Shown: one piece after another, positions 8,992-20,006 of the stretch
Position numbering within the stretch: position 1 is the stretch's first letter
How the letters are laid out: each line of letters starts with the position of its first letter
Origin: an uncultured Clostridia bacterium
GTDB taxonomy: Bacteria; Bacillota; Clostridia; Lachnospirales; Anaerotignaceae
DNA length: 57,354 nucleotides
Direction: 5' to 3'
Assembly (NCBI GenBank): GCA_910587735.1
Contig: CAJUNT010000016.1
Coordinates: 1 to 57,354, forward strand
Notes under the pieces: generated by a model
The model's database searches: none
Told to the model about the DNA's origin: nothing
What the model saw: only the letters and a program-made list of their open reading frames with translations
Position numbers and translations under genes: made by a program

Positions 8992-10365
8992 TTATATTTC
9001 TTGGTCTTTTTCTAATTTTTTTTGTTCCGTTTGGAGCAATTTATCCATGTTTTGTTTTGCCGTTTGATACTCCAACATTTCCTTTTTTGCTTTTGCATAT
9101 TGTTGATAAAGCTGTTGTTTTTCTGCTAATAAATTTTGATATTGTTGCTGTAATTCCTTTACTTTTGGCAACTTTTTTTGATTGGCTTTTTCAAAAAATT
9201 CCTTTGCTTTTTCGTGCTTTATGATGTCCTCACTATGCTCTTTTTTGAAATTTTGTTTGTCTTTTATTTTTTGATATTGCTTATAAATGTCAATGGTTCT
9301 AGCGTAATAAATGATGTTCGTTTTTAACTTTAAAACTTCTTTTATCTGCTTTTCTTTTTGTTTTAATTGACTGGATATTTCATTAAATTGCTTTGTGCGA
9401 TACTGTATTTTTTGTTCTAATTTTTGATAATCTATATTGTTTTCTGTTAAAAAATTTACGGTATTTGCAGCTTGCTTTACATTAAATATTTTTGCCCATT
9501 GCTCATAAGCTGCACCTTTTCCATCTTTCTTTTTTTGCTCTATATCAATAAAAGAAGTGATACTTTTTTTAATTGAATTTGATTGAGATTGTTGCAATTT
9601 TATTTTTTCTGCAACAGCAATTTCAGTATATTCTGCACCCAAAGTTTTCATTCTTGTAAAGCGATTTTGTTCTGCTGCTCTAAATGAAATTTGTTTTCCC
9701 TGTTTTACTTCATAGCCTTGTTTTCTCATATTTTCAATAAAATTTTCAAAATCTTTGCTTTGAAGAATGGTAACATCTATTGTATTTTTTAATGATTGTT
9801 TCCAGCTTTTATTTTCTTTTTTCGCTTTCCATTCTATGTATTTTTCGCCTTTTTGCTGTGGTTGTTTTATAGTGGAAAGGGCATACTCTTTACAAATTTT
9901 ATCGCTCAACTTTTGTGCTGCTCTGCCCCATTGTTTGTAACCATTAAACTTGTGTGTGCAATCTAATGAGGTGCTATTTATTTCTACATGATTATGAATA
10001 TGGTCTTTGTCTATATGTGTAGAAATTACAAATTGATGTTCTCCTTTTGTAAATTCATAGGCAAATTGATAACCAATTTCATGTGCCTTTTGTGGTGTAA
10101 TTTCATCTGGTTTAAATGACTGCATAAGCATATAACTGATGTTATCTCTTTCTTTTGGCTGACTTCTTTTTGTTATCATTTCATACATTTTTTTGTTGAT
10201 TAAAAATTCTTCTGTTGCTGTTTCTGGGTTGCACTCATAGGCACTCACAAGCAATCCGTTTTGTGTTTTTTCTGGATTTTTAGCATAATCAATATGAAAT
10301 TGAATACATTCTTTTATGGTTTGATTTTGAGAAATATGTCTGTTGCTAAAGTGAACTACTGCCAT
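8992..10365 (-). CDS. Relaxase/mobilization nuclease (MobA-type, PF03432-like)
   Basis: A 457-residue protein whose N-terminal 160 residues form a relaxase domain. The metal-binding three-histidine motif is visible in THIDKDHIHNHVEIN, and an early region (VVHFSNRHISQNQ) precedes it. The C-terminal half is a long Lys/Gln/Glu-rich coiled coil (about 300-457), common in MOBP relaxases. It would nick at oriT and carry the strand during transfer. MobC lies immediately upstream (15 bases apart), forming the relaxosome pair. The gene appears intact although the neighbouring helicase gene is broken. An oriT could not be located. Confidence 0.85.
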   Translation of the reverse strand: MAVVHFSNRHISQNQTIKECIQFHIDYAKNPEKTQNGLLVSAYECNPETATEEFLINKKMYEMITKRSQPKERDNISYMLMQSFKPDEITPQKAHEIGYQFAYEFTKGEHQFVISTHIDKDHIHNHVEINSTSLDCTHKFNGYKQWGRAAQKLSDKICKEYALSTIKQPQQKGEKYIEWKAKKENKSWKQSLKNTIDVTILQSKDFENFIENMRKQGYEVKQGKQISFRAAEQNRFTRMKTLGAEYTEIAVAEKIKLQQSQSNSIKKSITSFIDIEQKKKDGKGAAYEQWAKIFNVKQAANTVNFLTENNIDYQKLEQKIQYRTKQFNEISSQLKQKEKQIKEVLKLKTNIIYYARTIDIYKQYQKIKDKQNFKKEHSEDIIKHEKAKEFFEKANQKKLPKVKELQQQYQNLLAEKQQLYQQYAKAKKEMLEYQTAKQNMDKLLQTEQKKLEKDQEI

Positions 10366-10380
10366 ATATTTTCCCCTTTT

Positions 10381-10704
10381 TTATGAAAATTGATTTAAAA
10401 TTTGTTCTACAGAACACCATATCTTTTGATATTGTTGTTGTAATTCTTTCATTTCTTCTGCATAAAAATTGCCTGTTTCATTTGTTCTTTTTGCAATTTG
10501 ATTGATGTTATTGGATATGGAACGAAGCAATATAACAAGTTCTTTTATGTTATTCATATCTACAGAGATGATATATCCTTCTGTTGCCATTTTTCTTAAA
10601 TATCCTCTCATATTGTTTGTGTTAGCTGATTTCATTTTTTCATAAATGATGTTTTTTTCTTCTTCGGAAACTTTAGTGTAAAGTCCTATATTTCTTTTTT
10701 GCAT
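10381..10704 (-). CDS. mobC: MobC-like relaxosome accessory protein
   Basis: A 107-residue basic protein with an N-terminal ribbon-helix-helix-like section (RNIGLYTKVSEEEKNIIYEKM) and the characteristic region ELVILLRSISNNINQIAKRTNETG found in MobC proteins that help relaxases open oriT. Its start overlaps the stop of the upstream helicase fragment by one base, and the relaxase follows after 15 bases, so the three form one leftward unit. Confidence 0.85.
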   Translation of the reverse strand: MQKRNIGLYTKVSEEEKNIIYEKMKSANTNNMRGYLRKMATEGYIISVDMNNIKELVILLRSISNNINQIAKRTNETGNFYAEEMKELQQQYQKIWCSVEQILNQFS

Positions 10705-12040
10705 TATAATACTACCTCTCTTTGTTTTTTGATTTCTGTTGTATTTTCTTTCGGTTTAAAATTGTGTAGTGCAGTTAATATAGATGGCTTTTTTACTTCT
10801 GACTCTATTTCATTTTGCTGTTTTGGTTCTGCTATTGTGTCAAAATTTTTCTGATTTTCTTGTTTTTCTTCTGTTTTGCTTTCTGTTTTTTCTGCATTTT
10901 GTTGACTTTGTGATGTAGAATTTCTTGGCTGTTCCATATCCAATTCTACATTTAATTCTGCTAATCTTTTACTTTTTTGTTTTAATTCTTCCTCTTGCAA
11001 AAAAGGCTTTTCTATTTCTATTTTTGTTTTTTCCACTTCGGAATATATTTGTTGTAGCTTTTCTTTTTGCTTTTCTAACAAACGAGGAATATTATCTATA
11101 GCGTTATTTATCCTTGCAATATTTCCAAGAGCGTCTTCACCTAACTCTATTCTGTAGTTGTTTGCCTGTTCCAGAGTAATTTCAAAATACTTTCCCTGAA
11201 AACTTAATTTCATTTCAAATCCTCTGTAACTTCCTATCAAAAGGGATTGCTCTGTACTTGTAATTGTTTTGCAAAAAGAAAGAATTTTTTCTCCAGCTTG
11301 TTTTTTTTCTGTAAAATTTCTTTGTTGCAATGTCATAGAAAAATCATTTTCCTGTTTGGGATATTGCTGAACGATTGCAGTAGCTTGTTCCAATCGTTCT
11401 ATTATTTGCTCATTATTTTTTATCATTTTAGGATATTGTATTGCAATTTTATCTTGTAAATAATATAATTGTGAAGTATGATTTGCTTTTAAAAGTTTTA
11501 GCTTATTGACCTGTACATCTAAGTCCATTTTCTCTTTGATTCGTTTATCACCAGTTGTAAGAGATTTAATTTCTGCATAAGAAAGAGCAGTACTGTCAAT
11601 ATCTTCTGCAGAACGAGCAGGATTTTTAGAAGTCATAACCTGTCCTATAAAACGCTGTTTGTTTTCAATTAGCGTCCAGTTGTACGAATCAAATGTATCT
11701 TTTGTCACATACCGAAATATACTCACTTTTTGGTTTTCATTTCCTTTTCTGGAAATTCTACCCATTCGATGTTCCAGGTCAGCGGGTCGCCACGGACAAT
11801 CTAAATCGTGTGAAGCAATCAGCTTTTTTTGTATATTTGTTCCTACACCTAATTTAGAAGTGCTACCAAATAATACACTTATTTTTCCCTTTCTAACTTT
11901 TGAAAAAAGTTCCTCTTTCTGTACTTCTGTTTTCATATCATGAATAAAAGCAATCTCTTTTTCTGGTATGCCTTTTGCTATCAATTTCTTTTTCATATCA
12001 TCATATACATTAAAATTACCATCATAGTGAGGCGTGGATT
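10704..12040 (-). pseudogene. C-terminal exon of the methylase/helicase gene (helicase C domain)
   Basis: This part continues the frame of the fragment ending at 14868 once the group II intron is removed: the codon CAA is split across the junction, giving FCDQSTPHYDGNFNVYDD. Helicase motif VI is visible in EHRMGRISRKGN, and FGSTSKLGVGTNIQ precedes it. The last ~150 residues are Gln/Glu/Lys-rich low complexity. It overlaps mobC by one base. An internal ATG at 11996 could give a stand-alone 430-residue fragment but lacks helicase motifs I-III. Confidence 0.8.
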
Positions 12041-14867
12041 GTAGCGATAGGTAAGGATTTGATATTATCTCTTCCTTTTCCCCCGCCCTAAACCGTGCAT
12101 AAACCTTTCAGCTTACACGGCTTGCCATCAAGAATATACCTATTTGCATTCTAACAACTTTCAACAAGAACAAGATTTCTCAATTTTTCAAGTGTTTTAA
12201 CTGTTTAGAGTTAAGATTCAATTCTGCAAGCAACTTATTTATTGTTTCAGGATTTGTTGTGTGTATCAGTTTGTGTACTTTTTCACATACCAGTACAAGA
12301 TTTTGATATTTATCTGTACCACCATGACATATTGGAACTTTATGATGACAATGTATATCACCAATTTCCATAGCCTTACCTGTTATAGCACATTTTCCCA
12401 TCTGCGCTGAGTATAATGACAATCTGTTATCGTTATATTCTATGCTTTTATATGCTACAGGATTTCTCATCAGATAATGCAGTATTTTCATATCTACTTT
12501 TTCTAGATTTTTATGAATTTCCTCTCTTCCTGCCTTGGTATACAAATTTATGACCCTTTTCTTTGCCATTGGATATTTATGTTTTATATATCCTATTGGC
12601 GCAAGTGCAATCCCTCTTACATATTTTAACTGCTCACTTTTTCCATAGCGTTCTTTCATTACATTTGTAATATAAAGCTGCATTTTGTTTTTCTTAACCT
12701 CTTTAGTGCTTTTAATTCGCTTGCCTAGTCTTGCTTTCAGGCTCTTATGACTTGAAAAGGCTAGTTTTCTAAAGTCCAAACTTGCGTTTGTTGCCATACA
12801 ATAATATTCGTGGACACCTATCACAAAAGAGTTGTAATTATTTATTGCTTTATATTTGGTATTCCCCTTTGGATATTCTATTGTATAAATCAACTTATCA
12901 AGTTTTGCTTTTATTTTCTTTATAGATTCCTCTCTGACATGACTTTCAACAACATATTTTGGCTTTCCTTTATTTTTACCTCTCGAACATTTTCCACGTT
13001 TTACAATTTTCAGTTTAAATCCCAAAAATTCTGAATACTTTTTTTTAAGGTTAATTACCTTTGACTTTTCGGGACTTATATCCAAACCTAATCTTTCTTT
13101 CAGCCAATTTTTTGTTGCGTGGAACAATTTTACAGCATTTTGATAACTTGTTGTAAATATTTTAAAATCATCTGCATATCTTACAAAAGCTATTTCTTTA
13201 AGATTACTTCTCCTAAGTGCTACATATTTATTTCCCTTGTTAAGACTTCCGTTTGGGTTTAAATTTATATTGAATTGGTATTGCGTAGGTATTTCTTCCC
13301 ATTGGCTTGCAAGCCACCAATCCAATTCGTTTAACACTACATTTGATAGCAGCGGTGAAATAATACCGCCTTGAGGAGTGCCTTTTTCGGGAAATCCAAT
13401 TCCTGTAACTTCGGCTTTCAACATTGCTGAAATAATACTTATCAGTTTTTTATCCCGTATTCCCATTGTCCATAGCTGTTTCAACAGTTTTCCGTGATTG
13501 ACATTATCAAAAAATCCTTTTATGTCAATATCAACTACATAATGTAGATGACTTAACTGCATATTTTTATGTACACAGGCTATAGCGTGTTGTTGACTGC
13601 GGTTAGGTCTGAAACCATAACTGTGTTCGTGGAATTTTGCCTCACATATGGGTTCTAAAATCTGTAATAGACATTGTTGTATCAGTCTGTCAACTATAGT
13701 TGGTATTCCAAGAGGACGTGTTTTTCCGTTGTCCTTTAAAATTTCAACTCTTCGTACACTTTGTGGAACATACCATTCAAATTTTCGCTGAATAAGTGTA
13801 ATTAGTTGTACTTCAGAGAGTTTTTCAAAATCATTTATTGTTTTGCCATCTGTACCTGCTGTATAACTTCCTTTGTTTTTCTTAATATTTCTGTATGCAA
13901 GGCATATATTTTCAGGCATAACAATCAATTCAATAAGTTTATTGAATTTCTTTCCTTTGTTGCTGTCTGCGTATAATTTATCCTGAATATATTGAAAGTC
14001 ATAATATTCGGCGTGGCGTAATTTTGATTTTTTCTTCGTCTGTTCTGTTGTCATAGTCGGCTTACTCACCTCGTTTATAGTTTATATGGTTTTTAGCCTT
14101 TCTTAGTCTTACTCGAACCTATAATTATTTGTTAGTAATGTATCTTATCTCTCTTTTAATATATTCTTGACTACAGCCCTTCCCTCCACCGCTTACTTTA
14201 TTTGCGGTCTCTAATTTGATTATCGCTAATCAAACACGGTACCACGGCTGCTCCTTCCCCTTAGATTAAGAAAAGTTATATCGTACCTTCTGGAAAGACG
14301 ACACGATTTTCCTTTTCTGTGCTTCATTGTGTGTAATCACTCCACATCCAAGGCTTTCTGCGTTCCGATATTCCTATCTATACATTATTGCCCTTAGGTT
14401 GTCCTATAAGCCGGTATGCTTGACAGCGCCTGTAACGCTGTAAGGTATTTCATAGCGACCATTTTACTTTACCTCACATACATCGTTTACACGACAACGG
14501 CATTTCTACCGCTTATTCTTCTCGACTCTTTCATTCGGATTTTCGTCAGTGACATTTAGTCACATTCTTACCATAGGCATTTTATAGAACCCCGACCTAT
14601 AGACTGCGCTGCTCGCCTCCGAACAGTTTTCCACATCAGTATAAAACTCTGTTTGGGCAGTTTTCAGCCGACTTCAACGTGCTGTGTCGGTTCAAGATAT
14701 TACACTCTATCTCCTCCAACGTAGTATTAGGTGAGTGTTTCAGGACGTTACTCCATCATTCCACTCTTTGGAATATCAGTTAGGAAAAACTTTGTTTTCC
14801 CGCTGTTTTTACCTCTTTGCAGGACTTCTCCCACTTAAAGTTTATGTACAGCAACGCATCGCTGCAC
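12041..14867 (-). mobile_element. Group II intron inserted in the helicase gene
   Basis: The 2827-base intron begins GTGCAGCG (at 14867) and ends CGCTAC (at 12041) on the minus strand. Domain V is recognisable near 12094-12128 (AGCCGTGTAAGC, GAAA loop, GCACGGTTT), followed by a domain VI hairpin. Exact excision joins the two exons in frame. The encoded maturase lies in domain IV; domains I-III occupy about 14070-14867. The 5' end deviates slightly from the GUGYG consensus. Confidence 0.85.
12180..14069 (-). CDS. ltrA: Group II intron reverse transcriptase/maturase with HNH endonuclease
   Basis: A 629-residue LtrA-type protein: N-terminal RT domain with KNKGSYTAGTDGKTI, GIPTIVDRLIQQ, YGFRPNRSQQHA, DIKGFFDNVNH and the catalytic FVRYADDF; a maturase X domain (about 420-520); and a C-terminal HNH nuclease with two Cys pairs and HCHHKVPICHGGTD (about 580-600). 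It promotes splicing and mobility of its intron. All key residues are present, so the intron may still be active. It is encoded in the same direction as the interrupted gene. Confidence 0.93.
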   Translation of the reverse strand: MSKPTMTTEQTKKKSKLRHAEYYDFQYIQDKLYADSNKGKKFNKLIELIVMPENICLAYRNIKKNKGSYTAGTDGKTINDFEKLSEVQLITLIQRKFEWYVPQSVRRVEILKDNGKTRPLGIPTIVDRLIQQCLLQILEPICEAKFHEHSYGFRPNRSQQHAIACVHKNMQLSHLHYVVDIDIKGFFDNVNHGKLLKQLWTMGIRDKKLISIISAMLKAEVTGIGFPEKGTPQGGIISPLLSNVVLNELDWWLASQWEEIPTQYQFNINLNPNGSLNKGNKYVALRRSNLKEIAFVRYADDFKIFTTSYQNAVKLFHATKNWLKERLGLDISPEKSKVINLKKKYSEFLGFKLKIVKRGKCSRGKNKGKPKYVVESHVREESIKKIKAKLDKLIYTIEYPKGNTKYKAINNYNSFVIGVHEYYCMATNASLDFRKLAFSSHKSLKARLGKRIKSTKEVKKNKMQLYITNVMKERYGKSEQLKYVRGIALAPIGYIKHKYPMAKKRVINLYTKAGREEIHKNLEKVDMKILHYLMRNPVAYKSIEYNDNRLSLYSAQMGKCAITGKAMEIGDIHCHHKVPICHGGTDKYQNLVLVCEKVHKLIHTTNPETINKLLAELNLNSKQLKHLKN

Positions 14868-16971
14868 GGTCACAAAATATGATTTGTGTTCCTTTTACTG
14901 CACTACTTTTTTGCCACATTTCAAATACATTTTTGACACAAGCATTGACTTTGCTGTCAGGGTCATCAGGTAAAAGGGGGTTCATGAGTCTTTGGTCAAG
15001 TGCTAATTTTCTGCCATCATTTGTGATAGAAAGCAAATTGTCTATTTTGACATCTACTTGTCGCTTTCTAACTTTGTCTGCTCTTTTTCCCAATTTTTTC
15101 ACCATATCTTTTTGTATTTGGCTTGGCTCTGTCTGCACTGTAATATATTCCACTTCTGGAACAGGAAGTTTTAGCATATCCGCTGTTTGTATGTCTGTCG
15201 CTTCTTTCCACAAATTCATCAATTCAGGAAGATTATAAAATCTTGCAAAACGGGTTTTGAAACGAAATCCTGTTCCTTCTGGAGCAATTTCCAGTGCAGT
15301 TACCTTTTGTCCAAAACTTGCGGCAAAACAATCAAAAAATGTCATGTTATTCTGTTCTAACATATCATATTGCAAATATTTCATCATAGTGTATAATTCA
15401 GTTATGGAATTCGATATAGGCGTTCCTGTTGCAAATGTGACACCTTTGCCTTCTGTTATTTCATCTAAATAGCGACATTTCGCATACATATCACTTGATT
15501 TTTGTGCCTCTGTTTGAGAAATTCCTGCTACATTTCTCATTTTTGTATATAAAAAAAGGTTCTTGTAATTATGTGCCTCGTCAACAAATAGCCTGTCAAT
15601 GCCTAATTCTTCAAATGTAATCACATCATCTTTTTTAGTATCATCATTTAATTTTTCTAATTTTGCTTCTAAATTTTTTTTTGTTTTTTCTAACTGTTTT
15701 ATTTGAAAGCGTTCTGCTCTTTCAGCTGTTAATTCTTTTATACCGTTTTCTATATCGTCTAATTGCTGTTGTATATTTTGCTTTTGCCTTTGTTTTGATA
15801 GAGGAATTTTTTCAAACTGTGTATGTCCTATAATAACAGCGTCATATTCTCCAGTAGCAATACGAGAACAAAACTTTTTTCTGTTGAGCGGTTCAAAATC
15901 TTTTTTTGTTGCAACTAATATATTTGCTCCTGTGTAGAGTTGTAAAAATTCTCTGCCCCATTGTTCTGTTAAATGATTAGGTACAACAAACATACTTTTT
16001 TGGCAAAGCCCAAGCCTTTTACTTTCCATTGCAGCAGCAGCCATTGTGAACGTCTTGCCACTTCCTACGCAATAGGCAAGTAACGTATTTTGTCCATAAA
16101 GCACACGAGCCACACCATTTTTTTGGTGTGGCTGCAATGTAATTTCTGGATTCATTCCTACAAAAGTAATATGGCTACCATCATATTTTCGTGGTACAGT
16201 AGAATTGAATATCCTATTATATTTTTCGCAAAGTATTCTTCTTCTTTGAGGGTCTTTCCATATCCATTCTTGAAATGCCTGTTCCATTGCCTCCTGTTTT
16301 TGCTGAATAATGGTTGTTTCTTTTATATTTAATACTTTTTTTTCTACATTATCATTTGTTATTGTGTCATATATTTTAATGTCTTGTTGATTAAGTGTTT
16401 TTTCAAATATGGTATAAGCGTTCATTCTAGTTGTGCCATATGTTACAGTAGCAAGAGTATTATTAGAATTTACGCTTTTTCCTTTGACATTCCATATGTT
16501 TGTAATATCAGAATATATTACATCAATGTCACTATATCCATAATACATTGGTGTTTCGAGCAATTCAAATAAAAACTGCTTATAATATTTGGGTTCTATC
16601 CATGATGCAGCAATACGCACTTCAATTTCTGACGCTTCTAAATCTTTTGGCTGCACTTTTTCTAATGCTGTCACATTGACATCAAATTCAGGATATTGTT
16701 CTGCCATTTTTTGTGCCTGTTCTAATTTTATTCTGACATTGCCAGATAAATATTCATCTGCTGTTTGCCAGCCAGTATAACTATTTTCTGATATTGTACC
16801 ACTTTGAGGTGTTTTAAATATGATGCCGTTTAAATCATTTATTACTTGTTCTGCTTTTTCACTTCCGCCCATCAAACTCGCCATAAAATTAATATCTACA
16901 CAAGCCTTTTCTGATATGGATACTGCAAGTGCGTCTGTGGCAGTATCTACATGAGTAATTGGCTCATATCT
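14868..16971 (-). pseudogene. Middle exon: SNF2/DEAD-type helicase domain of the methylase/helicase gene
   Basis: Contains Walker A-like YCVGSGKTFTMAAAAMESKR, the DEAH box LFVDEAHNYKNL and FATGTPISNSITELYTMM (motif III), i.e. the N-terminal half of a superfamily 2 helicase. The open frame can start at an internal ATG (16884), but family alignment in memory runs on upstream through THVDTATDALAVSISEKACV, so the TAA at 16972-16974 is a nonsense mutation within one frame. The 5' splice site of the intron cuts the gene at 14868 between helicase motifs. Confidence 0.8.
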
Positions 16972-17610
16972 TTATATGGTTCTTTTGGCAAACATATCTG
17001 CTTTTCTTTCCAGCTTTCCATATTCGTCAATCACTTCTAAAGAACAGAGCAGGGGATAGGAGGAGTCTTTTTGAAATAACTTTTTATTTGTTTTGCCATT
17101 GATAACATCATATTTTTTGTGAAAAATATCATAAATATTGTTTAAATATTGTTGTTCTGCTATAATTTCCTGTTCATTTTCTCCATTTAACTGCAATTCA
17201 ATCAATTTTCTTGTGCTGTCACGAATGTCAATCATGCCTTTTACTCTTTCTTTTTCGGTATCTTTCATAGTAACAGCATACATAAAATCATTTTCTCTAA
17301 AAAAAATATCTTCTTTTCCTTCTACAACTGTATAACTAAAATTTCTAACATTTTCATCAGCGGGTATTGTTTCTACTTCTTCTTCCAGTTCTTCCATTTC
17401 AACTGTTTGAAATAATGTTCTATTCGGCAAAACAATACTTTTAATTGCTTTTTGTAATTGTTTTTCTAATATTGCACCTTCCAGTGGCAGACAAGCAGTT
17501 TCTTTTTCATTGCCATACATATTAGACCAATAAGCCATTTTTCCTAATATCATATGAGTATGTTCTACAAAATAATTGTTTACTGTAATACCATTTTCTA
17601 ATGTTCCTGT
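16972..17610 (-). pseudogene. Fragment between two in-frame stops of the methylase/helicase gene
   Basis: From 17610 the frame reads TGTLENGITVNNYFVEHTHMILGKMAYW, which continues the methylase part without a shift; it ends at TAA 16972-16974. Both the preceding TAG (17611-17613) and this TAA lie in the same frame as the flanking parts, separated by multiples of three. The region links the methylase and helicase domains in intact relatives. No independent function is suggested. Confidence 0.75.
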
Positions 17611-19200
17611 CTACACCCAACTTGGTTGTATTTCTGGAGGAGTTTCTCTTTTTTGCAAAAATAATATATCTGTAGTAACTTCTGTACTAGCATTTTGAAA
17701 AAAGGCATTGTTAGGCAATCGAATTGCCCCTAATAAATCGGCTCTTTCTGATAAGTATTTTCTTACACTGTCATTTTCTTTGTCCAATGTTCCTTTGCTT
17801 GTGATAAATGCAATAATACCACCTGTTTTTACTTTATCTAATGTTTTGGCGAAAAAATAGTCATGTATCAAAAAGTTGTATTTATCATACTTTTTGTCCA
17901 TGACTTTATAACTACCAAAAGGTACATTTCCTATTGCAATATCAAAAAAGTTATCTTTAAAATTTGTTTTTTCAAAACCACTTATTGTAATATTTGCCTT
18001 TTGATAAAGTTGTTTTGCAATTCTGCCTGTTATGCTGTCCAATTCTACACCATACATAGAAACATCTTTTAAACTTTGAGGAGCAAGCCCTAAAAAGTTA
18101 CCAATACCACAAGAAGGTTCTAATATATTTTTAAATTTCAAATCCATATGTTCAATAGCTTGATACATTGCTTTTATTACAGTGGCACTTGTATAATGAG
18201 CATTTAATGTGCTTGCTTTTGCAAGAGTGTATTCTTCAGGAGTAAATAGTTCTTTTAATTCTGCATATTCTTTTGCCCATTTTTCATTTTGACTATCAAA
18301 TGCTTCTACAAGTCCTCCCCAGCCAACATATTTAGAAAGAATTTGCTGTTGTTGGGCATTTGCAAGTTTATTTTCTTTTTCTAATTCTTTTAACAAGCGA
18401 ATTGCTGCCACATTTTGCTGATACTTTGTTTTTTTGCCTCCAGAAATATTAAAATCATTCGTAATATGAAAATTTATCTTTTCTGTTTTTTGTTGTTTTT
18501 TTGAAACATCAATATTTTGTTTTGCACTTGCTTTTTGTTTTTCTTTTATTTCTTGCATTTGCTTTTCTATTTGTTCTCTAACAAAAGAAATTTTTTCTTC
18601 TCGAAATAGTGGGAATATGCCACTCATTTCTAAATCACGTAATACAACATTTCCAGTATCAAAATTTATGCCATCAAATTGAAATAGTCTGTTCTCTAAT
18701 TCTATTGTATTTGCCAAAGGAATATATTCTTTTTTGTTTGTTAATATGATATTTTGTTTTTTAAGTAATATTTTGATTTCTTCTAAATCTAAAGGGATTT
18801 TTAAAGAAATACTTTCTCCCATATTTTTAATCACTTCTCTATGGAATTGTTTAGAAATAATATCTGCGTCTTTGCCATAAAATTGATAAAAGTTTTGTAT
18901 ATTGATACCAATTAAATAATCTGGATACATTTGTTTTAAATCGTCATACTGCAACTGCTCCATTTTTTGTGGAGAAGGTTGTACATACAATGTTTGCAAT
19001 TGCTCTGTTTCTTCAGTGGATATTTTATGCTCTTGTGATTGCTCTGTTTCTTCAGTGGATATGTTATGTTCTTGTGATTGCTGTAAATGTAAAGGGGCAT
19101 AAAGAATAGCAAAAAGGAACATAAAAAATGACAATTTTTTTTGAAAAAAAAGAGCAAAAAATAAAATATTCTTCACTCTTTTTTTATATTTTTTATTCAA
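17611..19200 (-). pseudogene. N-terminal part: N6-adenine methylase domain of the methylase/helicase gene
   Basis: A 529-residue open frame with SAM motif I ILEPSCGIGNFLG, and IAIGNVPFGSYKV as the catalytic (N/D)PP(F/Y)-like motif IV in its family form NVPF. It ends in TAG after PSWV, where relatives continue. The N-terminus is odd: a hydrophobic stretch (about 12-36, FFALFFQKKLSFFMFLFAI) followed by a tandem repeat, and no clear ribosome site at 19200. The prophage begins within a few bases upstream, so the true N-terminus may have been lost or replaced. Confidence 0.75.
18999..19076 (-). repeat. 39-bp tandem repeat within the methylase fragment
   Basis: Two nearly identical 39-base copies (18999-19037 and 19038-19076) with the start of a third encode 13-residue repeats of the type QEHxISTEETEQS. 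Confidence 0.85.
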
Positions 19201-19213
19201 TTTTTGTAAAACT

Positions 19214-19265
19214 GTTAAAAGTCAGTTAAAAGCTAGTTAAATATTAGTTGAAATTACTTTAAATA
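19214..19265. repeat. 11-bp periodic array A at the prophage right end
   Basis: Five units start at 19214, 19225, 19236, 19247 and 19258, exactly 11 bases apart: GTTAAAA, GTTAAAA, GTTAAAT, GTTGAAA, TTTAAAT. It sits between the amidase stop and the methylase fragment start, so it may be transposase-binding terminal DNA or a regulatory site. Confidence 0.8.
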
Positions 19266-19279
19266 AAAATATTTTTTAT

Positions 19280-19966
19280 CTATTTATTATCGTATACTCC
19301 AGCTTTATCATTTGTAACAAATATTCTTAACATATCATAGGTTAAATTTAATTCTCCTCTCTCGTTGACACCATGTAAATATCCTTTTTGTATCATTTTT
19401 ATAATTGTTGGTTTAGCCCAATCAGGCATATTATCATCGACATAATTATATATCATTATCGTCTGTGTCCCTTCTTTTTCTATTAATTTTTGTTTAAAAT
19501 CTAACCATTGTACTTGGTTTCTGACAAAAGGTTCTGGACATAATTTTCCAGTAACATCATAATGTCTAAGTACACTTTCTATTGAAATATCATATTTTTG
19601 CATAAGCTGTTTGATAAGTTCTATTGTATTATTTTGTGTACTTTCATTTATGTAATATTTTCCCTGCTCATCTTTTTCGCTACATATTTCAATACCGATA
19701 CTGTTGTCATTTCTGCATAATTCACGCTTGTAGCTTTTTGCCCCACAATGCCATGCTGTATCAGTATCTTTTACACTCTGTATGATCTCATTTTCATCTA
19801 CAAAATAATGCGCCGAAGCATTTCGATTAGGCTGACTGAAATAATTACCGTTATTTCTTGCTGTATCTCCATCATTTGCCGTGTAATGCACTACAATATA
19901 TTTTATCAGCTGTTTTCTGCCCTTTGTGTAATTGCTTGTATGTGCATATACAGTATTGATATTCAT
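19280..19966 (-). CDS. N-acetylmuramoyl-L-alanine amidase (endolysin, Amidase_2)
   Basis: A 228-residue endolysin that would cleave the peptidoglycan lactyl-amide bond. Zinc ligands are visible as His27 (YIVVHYT), His135 (LRHYDV) and Cys143 (GKLCPEP). The last ~60 residues (DNMPDWAKPTIIKMIQKGYLHG) form a small C-terminal domain typical of Clostridial phage amidases, probably wall-binding. The ATG at 19966 follows AAAGGGTG by 7 bases. No signal peptide is seen, so release depends on the holin encoded upstream. It is the last phage gene before the right end. Confidence 0.9.
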   Translation of the reverse strand: MNINTVYAHTSNYTKGRKQLIKYIVVHYTANDGDTARNNGNYFSQPNRNASAHYFVDENEIIQSVKDTDTAWHCGAKSYKRELCRNDNSIGIEICSEKDEQGKYYINESTQNNTIELIKQLMQKYDISIESVLRHYDVTGKLCPEPFVRNQVQWLDFKQKLIEKEGTQTIMIYNYVDDNMPDWAKPTIIKMIQKGYLHGVNERGELNLTYDMLRIFVTNDKAGVYDNK

Positions 19967-20006
19967 ATTTTCACACCCTTTCACATCATAATATTAAATC
20001 ATCTTC

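Larger units (their letters stand above)
8951..19205 (-). mobile_element. Decayed mobilizable/conjugative element segment
   Basis: Relaxase, MobC and a giant methylase/helicase gene lie head to tail on the minus strand, a gene set seen in Bacillota integrative elements. No integrase, coupling protein or type IV secretion gene is present, the large gene carries two stop codons and a group II intron, and the right side is cut off by the prophage. Element ends were not identified. Confidence 0.6.

Noticed and set aside
8768..9015. Open frames on both strands between the Rpn gene and relaxase
   Set aside because: They overlap the hairpin module and the relaxase terminator, lack ribosome sites and have low-complexity, Phe-rich translations.
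10704..19200. Reading the stops of the large gene as a recoded genetic code (TAG or TAA as Gln)
   Set aside because: All other genes use TAG and TAA as normal stops, so mutation is simpler.
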